Assembly (NCBI GenBank): GCA_040222275.1
Contig: JAVKDJ010000063.1
Coordinates: 84,506 to 148,505 of the forward strand
From: CAXBNB01 sp040222275
GTDB taxonomy: Bacteria > Bacteroidota > Bacteroidia > Cytophagales > Cyclobacteriaceae
Reading direction: 5' to 3'
DNA length: 64,000 nucleotides
Shown here: piece by piece, positions 36,013 through 44,305 of the stretch
How positions within the stretch are numbered: position 1 is the stretch's first letter
Layout: each line of letters opens with the position of its first letter
The notes under the pieces: model-generated
Told to the model about the DNA's origin: nothing
What the model saw: only the letters and a program-made list of their open reading frames with translations
The model's database searches: none
Position numbers and translations under genes: made by a program

Positions 36013-39000
36013 TTAGAAGTTAACATTCAGGCCAACGGAGTACCTTTTCGTAAATGGGTAAAAATTTGCTGACCCATTTGTGTTTTCCGGATCATATCCC
36101 CCATCTACAGATGAGAGCGTAAATAAATCCTCTCCACTGAAAAACAACCTTACCTTTTCAATTCCTAAATTTTGCAGTAAACTCTCGGGTAGTGTGTAGC
36201 CCAGGGTAATGTTTTTCACTCTCAGATAAGCTCCATTGATTTTGGTATTGGCCGATGTTTGGTAGTTCCAATACCGTTGCGTTCCTGTAGTTAACCTGGG
36301 GTACTTAGCCCCAGTGTTTTCAGGAGACCATGTATCGCCATAAAACCTTCTGAGCGGTTGCCACCATGGCTGCTCAAATGGCAACCTCCACTGATCGGTA
36401 TAATAAATGGTACGTTGAGCTACTCCCTGAACAAATACTCCCAGGTCAAAACCTTTATAACTTACATTTGTATTCAACGCAAAAGAGTATCTAGGGGAAT
36501 TGTCTCCATAGGTTACTATGTCTGCATCGTTACCCTCTTCATCTACTATAGATATCCTACCATCATTGTTCAGGTCTTTGTATTTTGCATCGCCTATACC
36601 CAAATTTGATGGCACGCCTTCCAATTGTTTATATTCATCGAGCTCGTCCTGCGATTCAATTACCCCATCATACACATAGCCAAAATAAGTATTCAGTGCA
36701 TAACCTTCCCTTGAAAAATTGTTGCCAAGGTTTACCTGATCTCTGCCATTTAGATTTATCAGTTTGTTTTGATTATCACTCAAAATACCTGTAATAGAGT
36801 AGGACAAACCTGAATCTGTATTGTCAGCCCAGGTCAGGCTCAGTTCAAACCCTTCAGTTTTTAACGATCCAATATTTTGGGCAGGGGGCACTCCTCCTAA
36901 AACCGATGGTAGGTTGACACCAAGCAACATATTGTTGTTCTCTTTCTGAAACCAATCAAAAGATCCTGATAATTTAGCATCCAAAATAGCAAAATCCAGA
37001 CCTATATTGGTTGTTTTTAGGTTTTCCCAGGTTCGACTTTGAGATACGATAGCACGCTCACTGGCACTTTGAGATTGCACCCCGTCTCCAAAAGGGTAAG
37101 CTCCTCCAAAGTTTATTAAAGCTATGTAGTCATACAAGTTTCCTGAATTCAGGTTTTGGTTACCCGTAGTTCCCCGAGAAAGACGAACTTTCAAATTGTC
37201 AAACACATTTAAATCCTGAATAAAAGTCTCCTCTGAAGCTCTCCATGCCAGGGAATATCCGGCAAAATTGCCCCATCTTTTGGCTGGTGCAAATACTGAA
37301 GTACCGTCTCTCCTATAGTTGAGTTCGACAATGTACCGGGAATCGTAAACGTAAGTAGCTCTTCCGAACAATGAACGAATGGTCCAATCTGATGCTCCTG
37401 CATCGTTGAACTGTGAGTTGGCATCTCCCAAATTCAACGTGAAAAGTTCGGTTTGGGTAAAGTCATACCGCCATGCAGAAAAATAATCATTTTGGTTTTG
37501 TTCATGACTAGCTCCTGCCGTTACGGTGATCTCGTGTGCGTCTCCTACTGTTGTATTATAATCTATATACCCTGTAAGGTTGAGGTAATTGCGTTCATTA
37601 AATCCTTTCGACGCACTATTCCGATTTACAGCAAAGCCTTCAGCCACGTCGTTGTAAGAAAATCGCGGAACACGGTTTATGTAACTATCGGTGGTGCCCA
37701 AAGCCCGGTCTGCGGCTACCTGGCCATTGAGTCTTAGGCCTTCCAAAATTTGATAAGATCCTGTAATATTACCCCTAATTACCTCATTAATTGACGTACT
37801 TTTACCTATCTCTTTGTCGAGTGCCTGCCTTGGGTTTCCAAATCCCCACTGGGTGGCATATTGGCCGGACTCGGTTCTTTCCGGCAACCAAATAAATATC
37901 CTGTTGAGCAAGTCTAAAGCGGTTGAGGCCCCAATTGATGGACTTTCTGATTTCTGATTTACATAGCTCAACCGGGTGTCCACTTTGAATTTATCCGAAA
38001 TGTCAAATCCGTAGTTCAATCGCACATTCATCCTTTTGGAATTATCATATGCATTGCTAAAAATACCTTCAGTATCCTGATACCCTAAAGAAACATTATA
38101 CCGGGAAGCCTTGGATCCTCCGGAAACATTAAGATTGTGATATTGCTGAGTGCCATTATCAAAAACACGACTGTTCCACCTGGCATCTTCATAAAAAAGG
38201 TAGGCTGTACCTCCTATGTGATCAGGTTCAGCCCCTGCATCTATTTTGGCAAGAACATCTTCCAATGTGTTGTTTCCAATATTGGTATTGAAAAATTGCG
38301 GGCTGGCACCAGCATTGTTTTTTGCTTCCCAATCCATTTCCACCCACTCACGAAGGTTCACTCTGTCCAGCAGGTTTGCTACTTTATTTACACTGTAATT
38401 GGCAGAATAGTTCACCTTTATAGGTTGGCCATTTTTACCACTTTTAGTAGTTATTAAGATTACTCCTCCCGCTGCACGCGCTCCATAAATTGCTGCAGAA
38501 GCATCTTTGAGCACTGAAACAGTTTCGATATCATTAGGGTTGAGTAAATTCATATCCCCTTCTACTCCATCTATGAGTACAAGTGGTGAATTGCCACTGT
38601 TTAGTGAAGACAATCCTCTGATATTTAAATTATACCCTTCATTTCCCGGTTGGCCACTGTTGCGGGTGATGGTTAATCCGGGCACGGTCCCCTGCAGACC
38701 ATTCAACGTATTAGTTATAGGTCTTTCCTGCAATACTTCACCGGAAATTTGGCCAACTGCACCTGCAACTGTTTTTCGATCCTGAATACCATACCCTACA
38801 ACCACGACCTCACCCAGTTCCGCTGCATCAAGCTCCATTTGGATGTCTATAGTTCTTCTTCCTGATATGGATAGTTCCTGTGAAATATAACCAACAAAAG
38901 AAATGACCAATACTGCGTTCTCTGAAACACTTAGTTTATAATTTCCTTCCAGATCACTGGTTGTTCCGTTGGTGGTTCCCTTTATTACGATTGAGGCTCC

Positions 39001-39474
39001 AGGAAGGCCCTGTCCATTTTCGTCCAAAACTTTTCCTGAGATGTCAACTTCCTTGACCACCTTTATTCGTTCAGATATTCGTTCAGAGCTGTTTGCTTTC
39101 TCGCTGTTTTGCACACGGGATACCGAAATAGCATTATTTACCTGCCTGAACTTCAGGTTTGATTGCCTGGAAATATCCATGAGAATATCATAAACTGACC
39201 AGTGCTTTCCGGAGTTTAAATTGACACGAACATTCTGGTCCAGGTCTTTTTTTAAATAGGACAGCTCCAATTGGGAATTTCTTTCAATAAGATCAAAAGC
39301 TTCTTCAATCGTCAGGCCGTTAACATTTTGATTAATAACAACTTCGCTAACCTTCTTGTACTGGGCAATGCCGTTATGGGCATACAGTACACTCATAAAC
39401 AACACCTGGCAAACTAGTCCGTATGTAGATAGTTTTATGGTCATTATCAATAACCTAAGTAATTTTAATTTCAT
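36013..39474 (-). CDS. SusC/RagA-type TonB-dependent receptor with STN domain
   Basis: 1153 residues. After a signal peptide (cut near NGIAQ) come an STN domain (VNGLTIEEAFDLIERNSQLELSY.. about residues 50-110), a carboxypeptidase-D-like regulatory domain (DISGKVLDENGQGLPGASIVIKG), the SusC marker VVVVGYGIQDRKTVAGAV, a plug (LRGLSSLNSGNSPLVLIDGVEG, SVLKDASAAIYGARAAGGVILITTK) and a long beta barrel ending in KRYSVGLNVNF. It imports oligosaccharides with TonB energy. The STN domain is the part that signals to FecR-type anti-sigma factors, and the FecR and ECF sigma genes lie directly upstream, so substrate binding should induce the locus by trans-envelope signalling. Confidence 0.96.
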   Translation of the reverse strand: MKLKLLRLLIMTIKLSTYGLVCQVLFMSVLYAHNGIAQYKKVSEVVINQNVNGLTIEEAFDLIERNSQLELSYLKKDLDQNVRVNLNSGKHWSVYDILMDISRQSNLKFRQVNNAISVSRVQNSEKANSSERISERIKVVKEVDISGKVLDENGQGLPGASIVIKGTTNGTTSDLEGNYKLSVSENAVLVISFVGYISQELSISGRRTIDIQMELDAAELGEVVVVGYGIQDRKTVAGAVGQISGEVLQERPITNTLNGLQGTVPGLTITRNSGQPGNEGYNLNIRGLSSLNSGNSPLVLIDGVEGDMNLLNPNDIETVSVLKDASAAIYGARAAGGVILITTKSGKNGQPIKVNYSANYSVNKVANLLDRVNLREWVEMDWEAKNNAGASPQFFNTNIGNNTLEDVLAKIDAGAEPDHIGGTAYLFYEDARWNSRVFDNGTQQYHNLNVSGGSKASRYNVSLGYQDTEGIFSNAYDNSKRMNVRLNYGFDISDKFKVDTRLSYVNQKSESPSIGASTALDLLNRIFIWLPERTESGQYATQWGFGNPRQALDKEIGKSTSINEVIRGNITGSYQILEGLRLNGQVAADRALGTTDSYINRVPRFSYNDVAEGFAVNRNSASKGFNERNYLNLTGYIDYNTTVGDAHEITVTAGASHEQNQNDYFSAWRYDFTQTELFTLNLGDANSQFNDAGASDWTIRSLFGRATYVYDSRYIVELNYRRDGTSVFAPAKRWGNFAGYSLAWRASEETFIQDLNVFDNLKVRLSRGTTGNQNLNSGNLYDYIALINFGGAYPFGDGVQSQSASERAIVSQSRTWENLKTTNIGLDFAILDAKLSGSFDWFQKENNNMLLGVNLPSVLGGVPPAQNIGSLKTEGFELSLTWADNTDSGLSYSITGILSDNQNKLINLNGRDQVNLGNNFSREGYALNTYFGYVYDGVIESQDELDEYKQLEGVPSNLGIGDAKYKDLNNDGRISIVDEEGNDADIVTYGDNSPRYSFALNTNVSYKGFDLGVFVQGVAQRTIYYTDQWRLPFEQPWWQPLRRFYGDTWSPENTGAKYPRLTTGTQRYWNYQTSANTKINGAYLRVKNITLGYTLPESLLQNLGIEKVRLFFSGEDLFTLSSVDGGYDPENTNGSANFYPFTKRYSVGLNVNF

Positions 39475-39620
39475 TATCTTTACTTTTTGTGAAACGTAAG
39501 TTTTGCAATACTTTTTCTGGATTGTAATTTTAGACGATTAGGTATCCAGAGAAGAAAATATGCCTCGGGTGCCTTGCATCCGGGGTTGTGTTTTTTGTGT
39601 TCTATATATTCATAGATCTT

Positions 39621-40655
39621 TTAAAATTTAATGGTGACAACTTTATTTCCAATAGTGTACTCAAATCCCATTGAGTGACTCATAATATTCAATACATGAT
39701 CAAGTGATTGATTGGTGTATTTTCCAGTTACTTTCAATTGTTGTTTTTTCACTACTGATAAATTTTGAATGTTGATGTCAACATCGTACCACTTTTCAAG
39801 TGAAGAGACCATCTCATCAAATTTGGTGTCATCGAAATATATGGTACCATCTTTCCAGGACAATTCCTTTTCGATATCGAATTCGCGCACAATCAATTCC
39901 AGTTTTTCAGAGATAACCTGTTGTCCAGGTTGTAGAACAACCTTTTGACTATCGATTTTTCTTACCACTTCAACTTTTCCCGAATTCAGTGATACCTTGA
40001 CAGGATGGTTTAAAAATGCTTTGATGTTGAACGACGTACCCAAAGCAGTGGTAGTCACACCTCCAGAAGTTACTCTAAAAGGACGTCTAATATCTTTGGT
40101 GACTTCAAAGTAGGCCTCCCCTTTTAGGGCAACTATTCTGGCAGTATCTGAAAAACTACGATCAAATGAGATAGAACTTGACGCATTCAACCATACCAGT
40201 GTCCCATCAGGAAGTTTTATTTGGGACTTTACTCCCCTCGGGTTCTCTTTGGATACATGAGTTGCTACGGTTTGACCTGTTTGTTTGTGAAAAGTAAAGT
40301 AGTAGAAACCTAATGTCATCAAGACCAAAATAGAAGCCGCCACCGACAAGTACCCCGGCATTCTTCTTTTGTTAGCTACGAATGGAAAAGCATCTCCCCG
40401 CTTGGGCTTCCCGTGGCTGTCATAACCCAAAGCTTGTCTGGATCGTTGTTGGTTGATCAATAGATGACTGGTCTTTATCTTTTCTAAAACCAATTGCTGT
40501 TTCTTCTGTACTTCATCCGGATCAAGGTTCCAGCTCCCAACTATATTTTCGAAAACTTGACTGTTAATTGAATCCTTTTGCAACCACAGTTTAAGTTCTT
40601 TCGATTCTTGTTCTGTAAGGGTGTTCTGAAGATATTTTAAGATAAGGTATTCCAT
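39621..40655 (-). CDS. FecR-family anti-sigma factor
   Basis: 344 residues. The cytoplasmic N-terminus (EYLILKYLQNTLTEQESKELKLWLQKD) is the usual sigma-binding helical region, followed by one transmembrane helix at about residues 100-120 (YLSVAASILVLMTLGFYYFTF) and a periplasmic FecR domain (VKSQIKLPDGTLVWLNASSSISFDRSF, REAYFEV-like GEAYFEVTKD, LGTSFNIKAF, SLNSGKVEVV, LQPGQQVISE). The C-terminal DUF4974 part (SWKDGTIYFDDTKFDEMVSSLEKWYDVDI) contacts the STN domain of SusC. It holds the sigma factor inactive until the receptor signals. Located 258 bp after the sigma gene and 146 bp before susC. Confidence 0.94.
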   Translation of the reverse strand: MEYLILKYLQNTLTEQESKELKLWLQKDSINSQVFENIVGSWNLDPDEVQKKQQLVLEKIKTSHLLINQQRSRQALGYDSHGKPKRGDAFPFVANKRRMPGYLSVAASILVLMTLGFYYFTFHKQTGQTVATHVSKENPRGVKSQIKLPDGTLVWLNASSSISFDRSFSDTARIVALKGEAYFEVTKDIRRPFRVTSGGVTTTALGTSFNIKAFLNHPVKVSLNSGKVEVVRKIDSQKVVLQPGQQVISEKLELIVREFDIEKELSWKDGTIYFDDTKFDEMVSSLEKWYDVDINIQNLSVVKKQQLKVTGKYTNQSLDHVLNIMSHSMGFEYTIGNKVVTIKF

Positions 40656-40913
40656 TTATTTGGTATCGCTTCATATAAATGAGTAATTCAATCACTCAAT
40701 TACGAACCACTATCTTAAAATTTGTATTTATTTCATAAAAACAATCCATTCATTGACAGTGATATAAATATCCGTACTGTATTAAGTGATATTTGCAATT
40801 TGTTTAATAAGCGAATGGTAAGGATTATCAAGAAGTGAATCCAAAATACTTTTTATGGTTTTCTATTTTGTGGTCAATATTTTAAAATCTTGAGAGCTGC
40901 AAATCCAATTAGA

Positions 40914-41495
40914 TTAGGCCAAAAACAACCGTATTTTGCTGATAAACCGATAAGTTCCATCCGATTTCTCCAGATACTTTTTCAGTCCATCTTTGAGTGT
41001 TTTGATGACAATCTGTAAATGTTTCTCCACAGTCCTTTGTGAAACCCCTAGCTCTTCGGCTATTCTTTTATGGGAGTAACCTTTGTTTTTTGCCATGTCG
41101 AAAACCAGCTGTCTGTGCGGCGACAGGTCTGCTGTCATTTGGGAAATCAGTAGTTCAAGCTCTTTACCCATCAGCAGGTTTTCAGGGTTAATGATATCGG
41201 TAACTTGGAGCGATTCATCTTGATCAGAATAAGAAAACCAGTTGGATTTTACCGATACCTTCTTAACAGCCAAATTCCTTACTGAAACCTGCAAATAGGC
41301 TCCTATATTCTTGATTTCTAAGCATTCGGATCCTTTCTTCCACAATCCCATAAAAACCTCTGACACCACATCTTCAGCCGTCTGTTTGTCTTTTGTAATG
41401 GAATAAGAATACCTGTAAAGCCGTTCGAAGTTTGTTTCATATGTTTTTTCAAACCACCTGGCAAACTCATTGTCAACATCACTTTTTGACGGCAT
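40914..41495 (-). CDS. ECF RNA polymerase sigma factor (FecI-like)
   Basis: 193 residues. Region 2 spans about 12-80 (FEKTYETNFERLYRYSYSITKDKQTAEDVVSEVFMGLWKKG) and region 4 about 125-180 (LSPHRQLVFDMAKNKGYSHKRIAEELGVSQRTVEKHLQIVIKTLK), the DNA-binding helix-turn-helix for -35 recognition. It belongs to the Bacteroidetes ECF group paired with FecR and STN-type SusC receptors, and is the first gene of the locus. A palindromic element ACCTTTCAAAGGT with an overlapping TAnnTTTG lies about 60 bp upstream. Confidence 0.95.
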   Translation of the reverse strand: MPSKSDVDNEFARWFEKTYETNFERLYRYSYSITKDKQTAEDVVSEVFMGLWKKGSECLEIKNIGAYLQVSVRNLAVKKVSVKSNWFSYSDQDESLQVTDIINPENLLMGKELELLISQMTADLSPHRQLVFDMAKNKGYSHKRIAEELGVSQRTVEKHLQIVIKTLKDGLKKYLEKSDGTYRFISKIRLFLA

Positions 41496-41921
41496 AATAC
41501 ACGTTAGAGGTTTTCAAATCACATCCTATTGACATATCGATAGGACAGTTACCTTTCAAAGGTAGCCATATAATTTTTATTTTTCGGAAAGCGTATGCCC
41601 TGACAATTTCCGCTTTGCATCAATCACCTGTAGCCACCATTAGCCATGCATGCATCAGTAGAGCTACTATCGGGTTAGTATAGTTATGGGGTTACTGGTT
41701 TGAGTATCCTTTCTTTACAACATTCCTGTAGTATTCCGGTTATTATATACCAGCATAAAAAAATCTTTCGGTCAGTGATCCAAATCCCAGTAAACTGTTG
41801 CTTCAAAGATTCAATTTTCTTTTTTAGCACCAAATTTTGATGTTTTTCTTTACTTCCTGTTTTAGAAAGTGTGTCATTTCTTTTATGTTGGCACTTAATC
41901 TATAATATCCCGACTTAAAAC
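41496..41921. other. Gene-free stretch upstream of the sigma factor
   Basis: 426 bp without a credible gene. It contains a minus-strand TACCTTTG (CAAAGGTA at 41557-41564), a candidate promoter for the sigma gene, inside the palindrome ACCTTTCAAAGGT (41551-41563), and a nearby 6-bp dyad TCCTAT/ATAGGA (41524-41545) between it and the start codon. I see nothing recognisable in the remaining AT-rich part. Confidence 0.5.
41557..41564 (-). promoter_or_regulatory. Candidate promoter -7 element of the sigma-factor gene
   Basis: Minus-strand TACCTTTG matches TAnnTTTG and lies 62 bp before the ATG at 41495. A clear -33 TTTG is absent, which could mean activator dependence. Confidence 0.45.
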
Positions 41922-42506
41922 CTACTCCCTCACTTTTCCACTAAATACACTGGCTTTGGAATTGAATGGATTGCCAGAAGATCGCCTGAAAGACACCACC
42001 TGGCCCACATGCCATGTTGCATCGGCGATTGGGCCATTGATCATATTCCAGAAAGGGATTTCTTTTCCATTGTCATATCGGATCTTGTAATCTTCAAGCC
42101 CTTCGGAGGTGGAAGATTTCAAAATATCACTGGCTGTTTTCAGGTTTTCCAGGGTGCGCCTTCTTATTTCATCAAATGTCAGCTCTTGTTTGTCCACCTT
42201 ACCACCATTGGTCTGCTTTGTAGTGGCTTTTACTACCATATTGGTCAAGCCCAATATATGGTCAATGGTCTCGCCTGTACTCCTGGCCATATCGTTTGGC
42301 CTGTACTCTAGGTCTTCCGGCCTTAGCCCTTCAGTAGCCCAATAATACCGGAAGCCCAGACCGTCTATCATCCTTGCTGCTACTGTTTCAGCTGTATAAC
42401 TTTCAGGGTAATCCGGGATTTCGTAGTAGGGAAGTGAAGGTTTGTCTTGCGCCGATGTATGAAAGGTCATGATGGATAAGGCAAAAAGCAAAGGTAGATA
42501 TTTCAT
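41922..42506 (-). CDS. Exported DinB-like protein
   Basis: 194 residues with a signal peptide (cut near TSAQ, residue 20). The mature part is a DinB four-helix bundle: AARMIDGLGFRYYWATEGLRPEDLEYRP, then STGETIDHILGLTNMV with the first metal His, and IADATWHVGQVVSFRRSSGNP with the second His, the usual DinB H..H metal pattern. DinB-fold proteins include metal-dependent thiol transferases and hydrolases; exported ones of this type are common in Bacteroidota with no known reaction. It stands alone between the sigma gene and a gene remnant. Confidence 0.75.
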   Translation of the reverse strand: MKYLPLLFALSIMTFHTSAQDKPSLPYYEIPDYPESYTAETVAARMIDGLGFRYYWATEGLRPEDLEYRPNDMARSTGETIDHILGLTNMVVKATTKQTNGGKVDKQELTFDEIRRRTLENLKTASDILKSSTSEGLEDYKIRYDNGKEIPFWNMINGPIADATWHVGQVVSFRRSSGNPFNSKASVFSGKVRE

Positions 42507-42592
42507 TGATGTTTTTTTGAAGTTTGATAATAAGGCTTTTGTACGCTGAACCTGGAAGAATGTTGGTTTGATATCTCGCTAAAATCATTTTG

Positions 42593-42652
42593 GCTATTCG
42601 CTTTTGGCCATTGGCCTTAAAAAAGGAATATTCCTTGCCAAAAGCCAATAGC
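42593..42652 (-). terminator. Nested palindrome after the Gfo/Idh gene remnant
   Basis: A 16-bp arm pair with one mismatch (42593-42608 and 42637-42652; GCTATT..GCTTTTGGC) enclosing a perfect 14-bp palindrome AAGGAATATTCCTT (42623-42636) that is followed by a T run on the minus strand. It lies 88 bp downstream of the remnant's stop, so it is probably the terminator of the vanished gene. Confidence 0.5.
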
Positions 42653-42739
42653 AATAGTTATAACTTCAACTTATTTAACTGAGACCTTGATCAAAAAGGT
42701 AAGGTGATGCCTTCCATATTTTAGCACTAAAGTAAACCA

Positions 42740-42880
42740 TTAAATCACCACCCGCTTGCCCCCATTGGCTATGGACTTGTACATGGCTTCCACAATTTTC
42801 ATGTCTTTCAGTCCCAATTCGCCCGTCACCACAGGTTCGCTATCCTCAATTACATTCATATCCATAAACAACGCCTCATT
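42740..42880 (-). pseudogene. 3' remnant of a Gfo/Idh/MocA oxidoreductase gene
   Basis: About 46 codons ending at the TAA at 42740-42742 read as the C-terminus of a Gfo/Idh/MocA protein (DSEPVVTGELGLKDMKIVEA..). Over 42742-42859 the DNA is identical at 109 of 118 positions to the 3' end of the intact gene at 44306 (44308-44425), and after a 9-bp gap the match continues until about 42875. Upstream of that point the homology stops abruptly and the 3' end of an unrelated reading frame begins. No start or NAD-binding domain remains. It is either the stub of a diverged second copy cut off by insertion, or a recombination scar. Divergence of 8% means it is not a fresh duplication. Confidence 0.8.
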
Positions 42881-43331
42881 TGAATTCAGAGTTTTTTGAA
42901 TTTATATTTTGGTTTATTTTGTAACGAAGGTCACCAATTACCCTTTTATAGTCCAATGAGGACTTTCTGGCTATAAAAAAGAACCTATTTCCTAATTTAT
43001 TTGGTTGTTTAAGTGCTAACCGATAAAAGGCCCAAGTACTAAAGTTTTGATTAACAAATGAAAACGTCTCTACAAGTTCTTCGATATTCGTAATGGGTTC
43101 TGTAATAACAACTGACCCTTTCCGAATATTTATTGTTTGATCACTCACAAAAACTTCAACAACATTGGGTAGTACGAAATAAAAAACAACTCCAAATACA
43201 ACTACTATGCAAACAACAATAATAATCTCATAAGCACCATCCTGGATAATTCCAATCAACATCAGCCCAACAATAATCGGAAAAAACCAAAGCAGTAGCC
43301 TTAAACGACACGGTTTCGCAGATATTCTCAT
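42876..43331 (-). CDS. Small membrane protein of unknown function
   Basis: 151 residues. Two adjacent transmembrane helices (LRLLLWFFPIIVGLMLIGII and YEIIIVVCIVVVFGVVFYFVL, about residues 10-55), then a soluble C-terminal part with a beta-rich PH-like look (VFVSDQTINIRKGSVVITEPITNIEELVE). I do not recognise a family. Its last codons run straight into the Gfo/Idh remnant, and together with the Abi-like gene it forms the block that separates the remnant from the intact copy. The block is AT-richer than the flanking metabolic genes, which suggests transfer. Confidence 0.55.
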   Translation of the reverse strand: MRISAKPCRLRLLLWFFPIIVGLMLIGIIQDGAYEIIIVVCIVVVFGVVFYFVLPNVVEVFVSDQTINIRKGSVVITEPITNIEELVETFSFVNQNFSTWAFYRLALKQPNKLGNRFFFIARKSSLDYKRVIGDLRYKINQNINSKNSEFK

Positions 43332-43463
43332 GCCAGCGAACGTTGTTTACCTCTGTAGCACCTGGATAATGCCTTCAAAAGTATTAGTTTCCAAAATATC
43401 ATATTTCGAGTCAATTTCAAATGGTTGTCTGGGGCAAGCGCTCAATTTGCTGGTTAAATACTT

Positions 43464-44147
43464 CTAGGTATCGTCAATTTTATTGCAAGTACTAATTACG
43501 TGATCTAAACCATACAGCAAGGCTCCTTCATCTATGTTCATCCATTGAAAAAACTGAATTATCAAACTGTAATGTTGCCGAACGTATGAGGTGTTAATTT
43601 TTGGCAACCCTTTTTCAAAGCAAATAGCTTCATGGTGCGCAATTCTATTTCTGATATCATTAACTTTATTTAGTTCATTAAAAACAAAAGAGTGGTTGTA
43701 CTTAAAGTTAGGGGTACTATCTGGCCTGGAAGGAAAAATTTGCATAAGGGTTTGACCACCTGCATGAAATTGAGGTCGTGCGAATAAATATCTCCAAAAA
43801 CCAAAGTCCATTAGGGCAACCAGCTTATTGTGGGTATAACCATTTCCGAGTTTGGAATATCTGGTTTTTATTAAACTGGCTGTCCTACGACATTTAATCG
43901 GAGTGAACATACCTCTTGCTCTAATCGAGTTCAGCAGCCAATCAGACCCTTTAGAATTTGTGTAGTTTTGATCAACTTGATTTCTAAGTGCAATTTCAAA
44001 ACAGCTAATCACGGTGAATAGTTCTTGAGATAATCTTAGATTAAGTCGATAGAGTGTCATGGCCTTTTTTGAATAATTTTGGCATGCAGTCAAGTATCTC
44101 CCCATTCGAGGCTGAGACATTATATTTTCAAACTCGGAGTACTTCAT
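43464..44147 (-). CDS. Abi_2-like (AbiD/F) HEPN protein
   Basis: 227 residues. The pattern is that of Abi_2 family proteins: YLTACQNYSKKAMTLYRLNLRLSQELFTVISCFEIALRNQVD at the N-terminus, FGFWRYLFA in the middle and NDIRNRIAHHEAI at 164-175, where R168-x-x-H171 with R166 provides an R-x4-H (R166/H171) HEPN-type RNase motif. Homologues act in abortive phage infection or as toxins that cut RNA. No antitoxin-like gene is obvious, though the membrane protein downstream (133 bp away) is a possible partner. Its location inside a disrupted metabolic locus fits a mobile defence cargo. Confidence 0.75.
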   Translation of the reverse strand: MKYSEFENIMSQPRMGRYLTACQNYSKKAMTLYRLNLRLSQELFTVISCFEIALRNQVDQNYTNSKGSDWLLNSIRARGMFTPIKCRRTASLIKTRYSKLGNGYTHNKLVALMDFGFWRYLFARPQFHAGGQTLMQIFPSRPDSTPNFKYNHSFVFNELNKVNDIRNRIAHHEAICFEKGLPKINTSYVRQHYSLIIQFFQWMNIDEGALLYGLDHVISTCNKIDDT

Positions 44148-44305
44148 ATTCGTTAAACAGGTAATTACTTGCTATAAATTACCATTATTATTACATTTGC
44201 TACATATTATTCCCATTAGCCCCTGAAGAAATTCACGCTAGTGGGTTTTTGCAATATAGGCTTTGAGCATTGTTGAACAAGCCCCTCTCACAACCAAAAA
44301 TTTGG

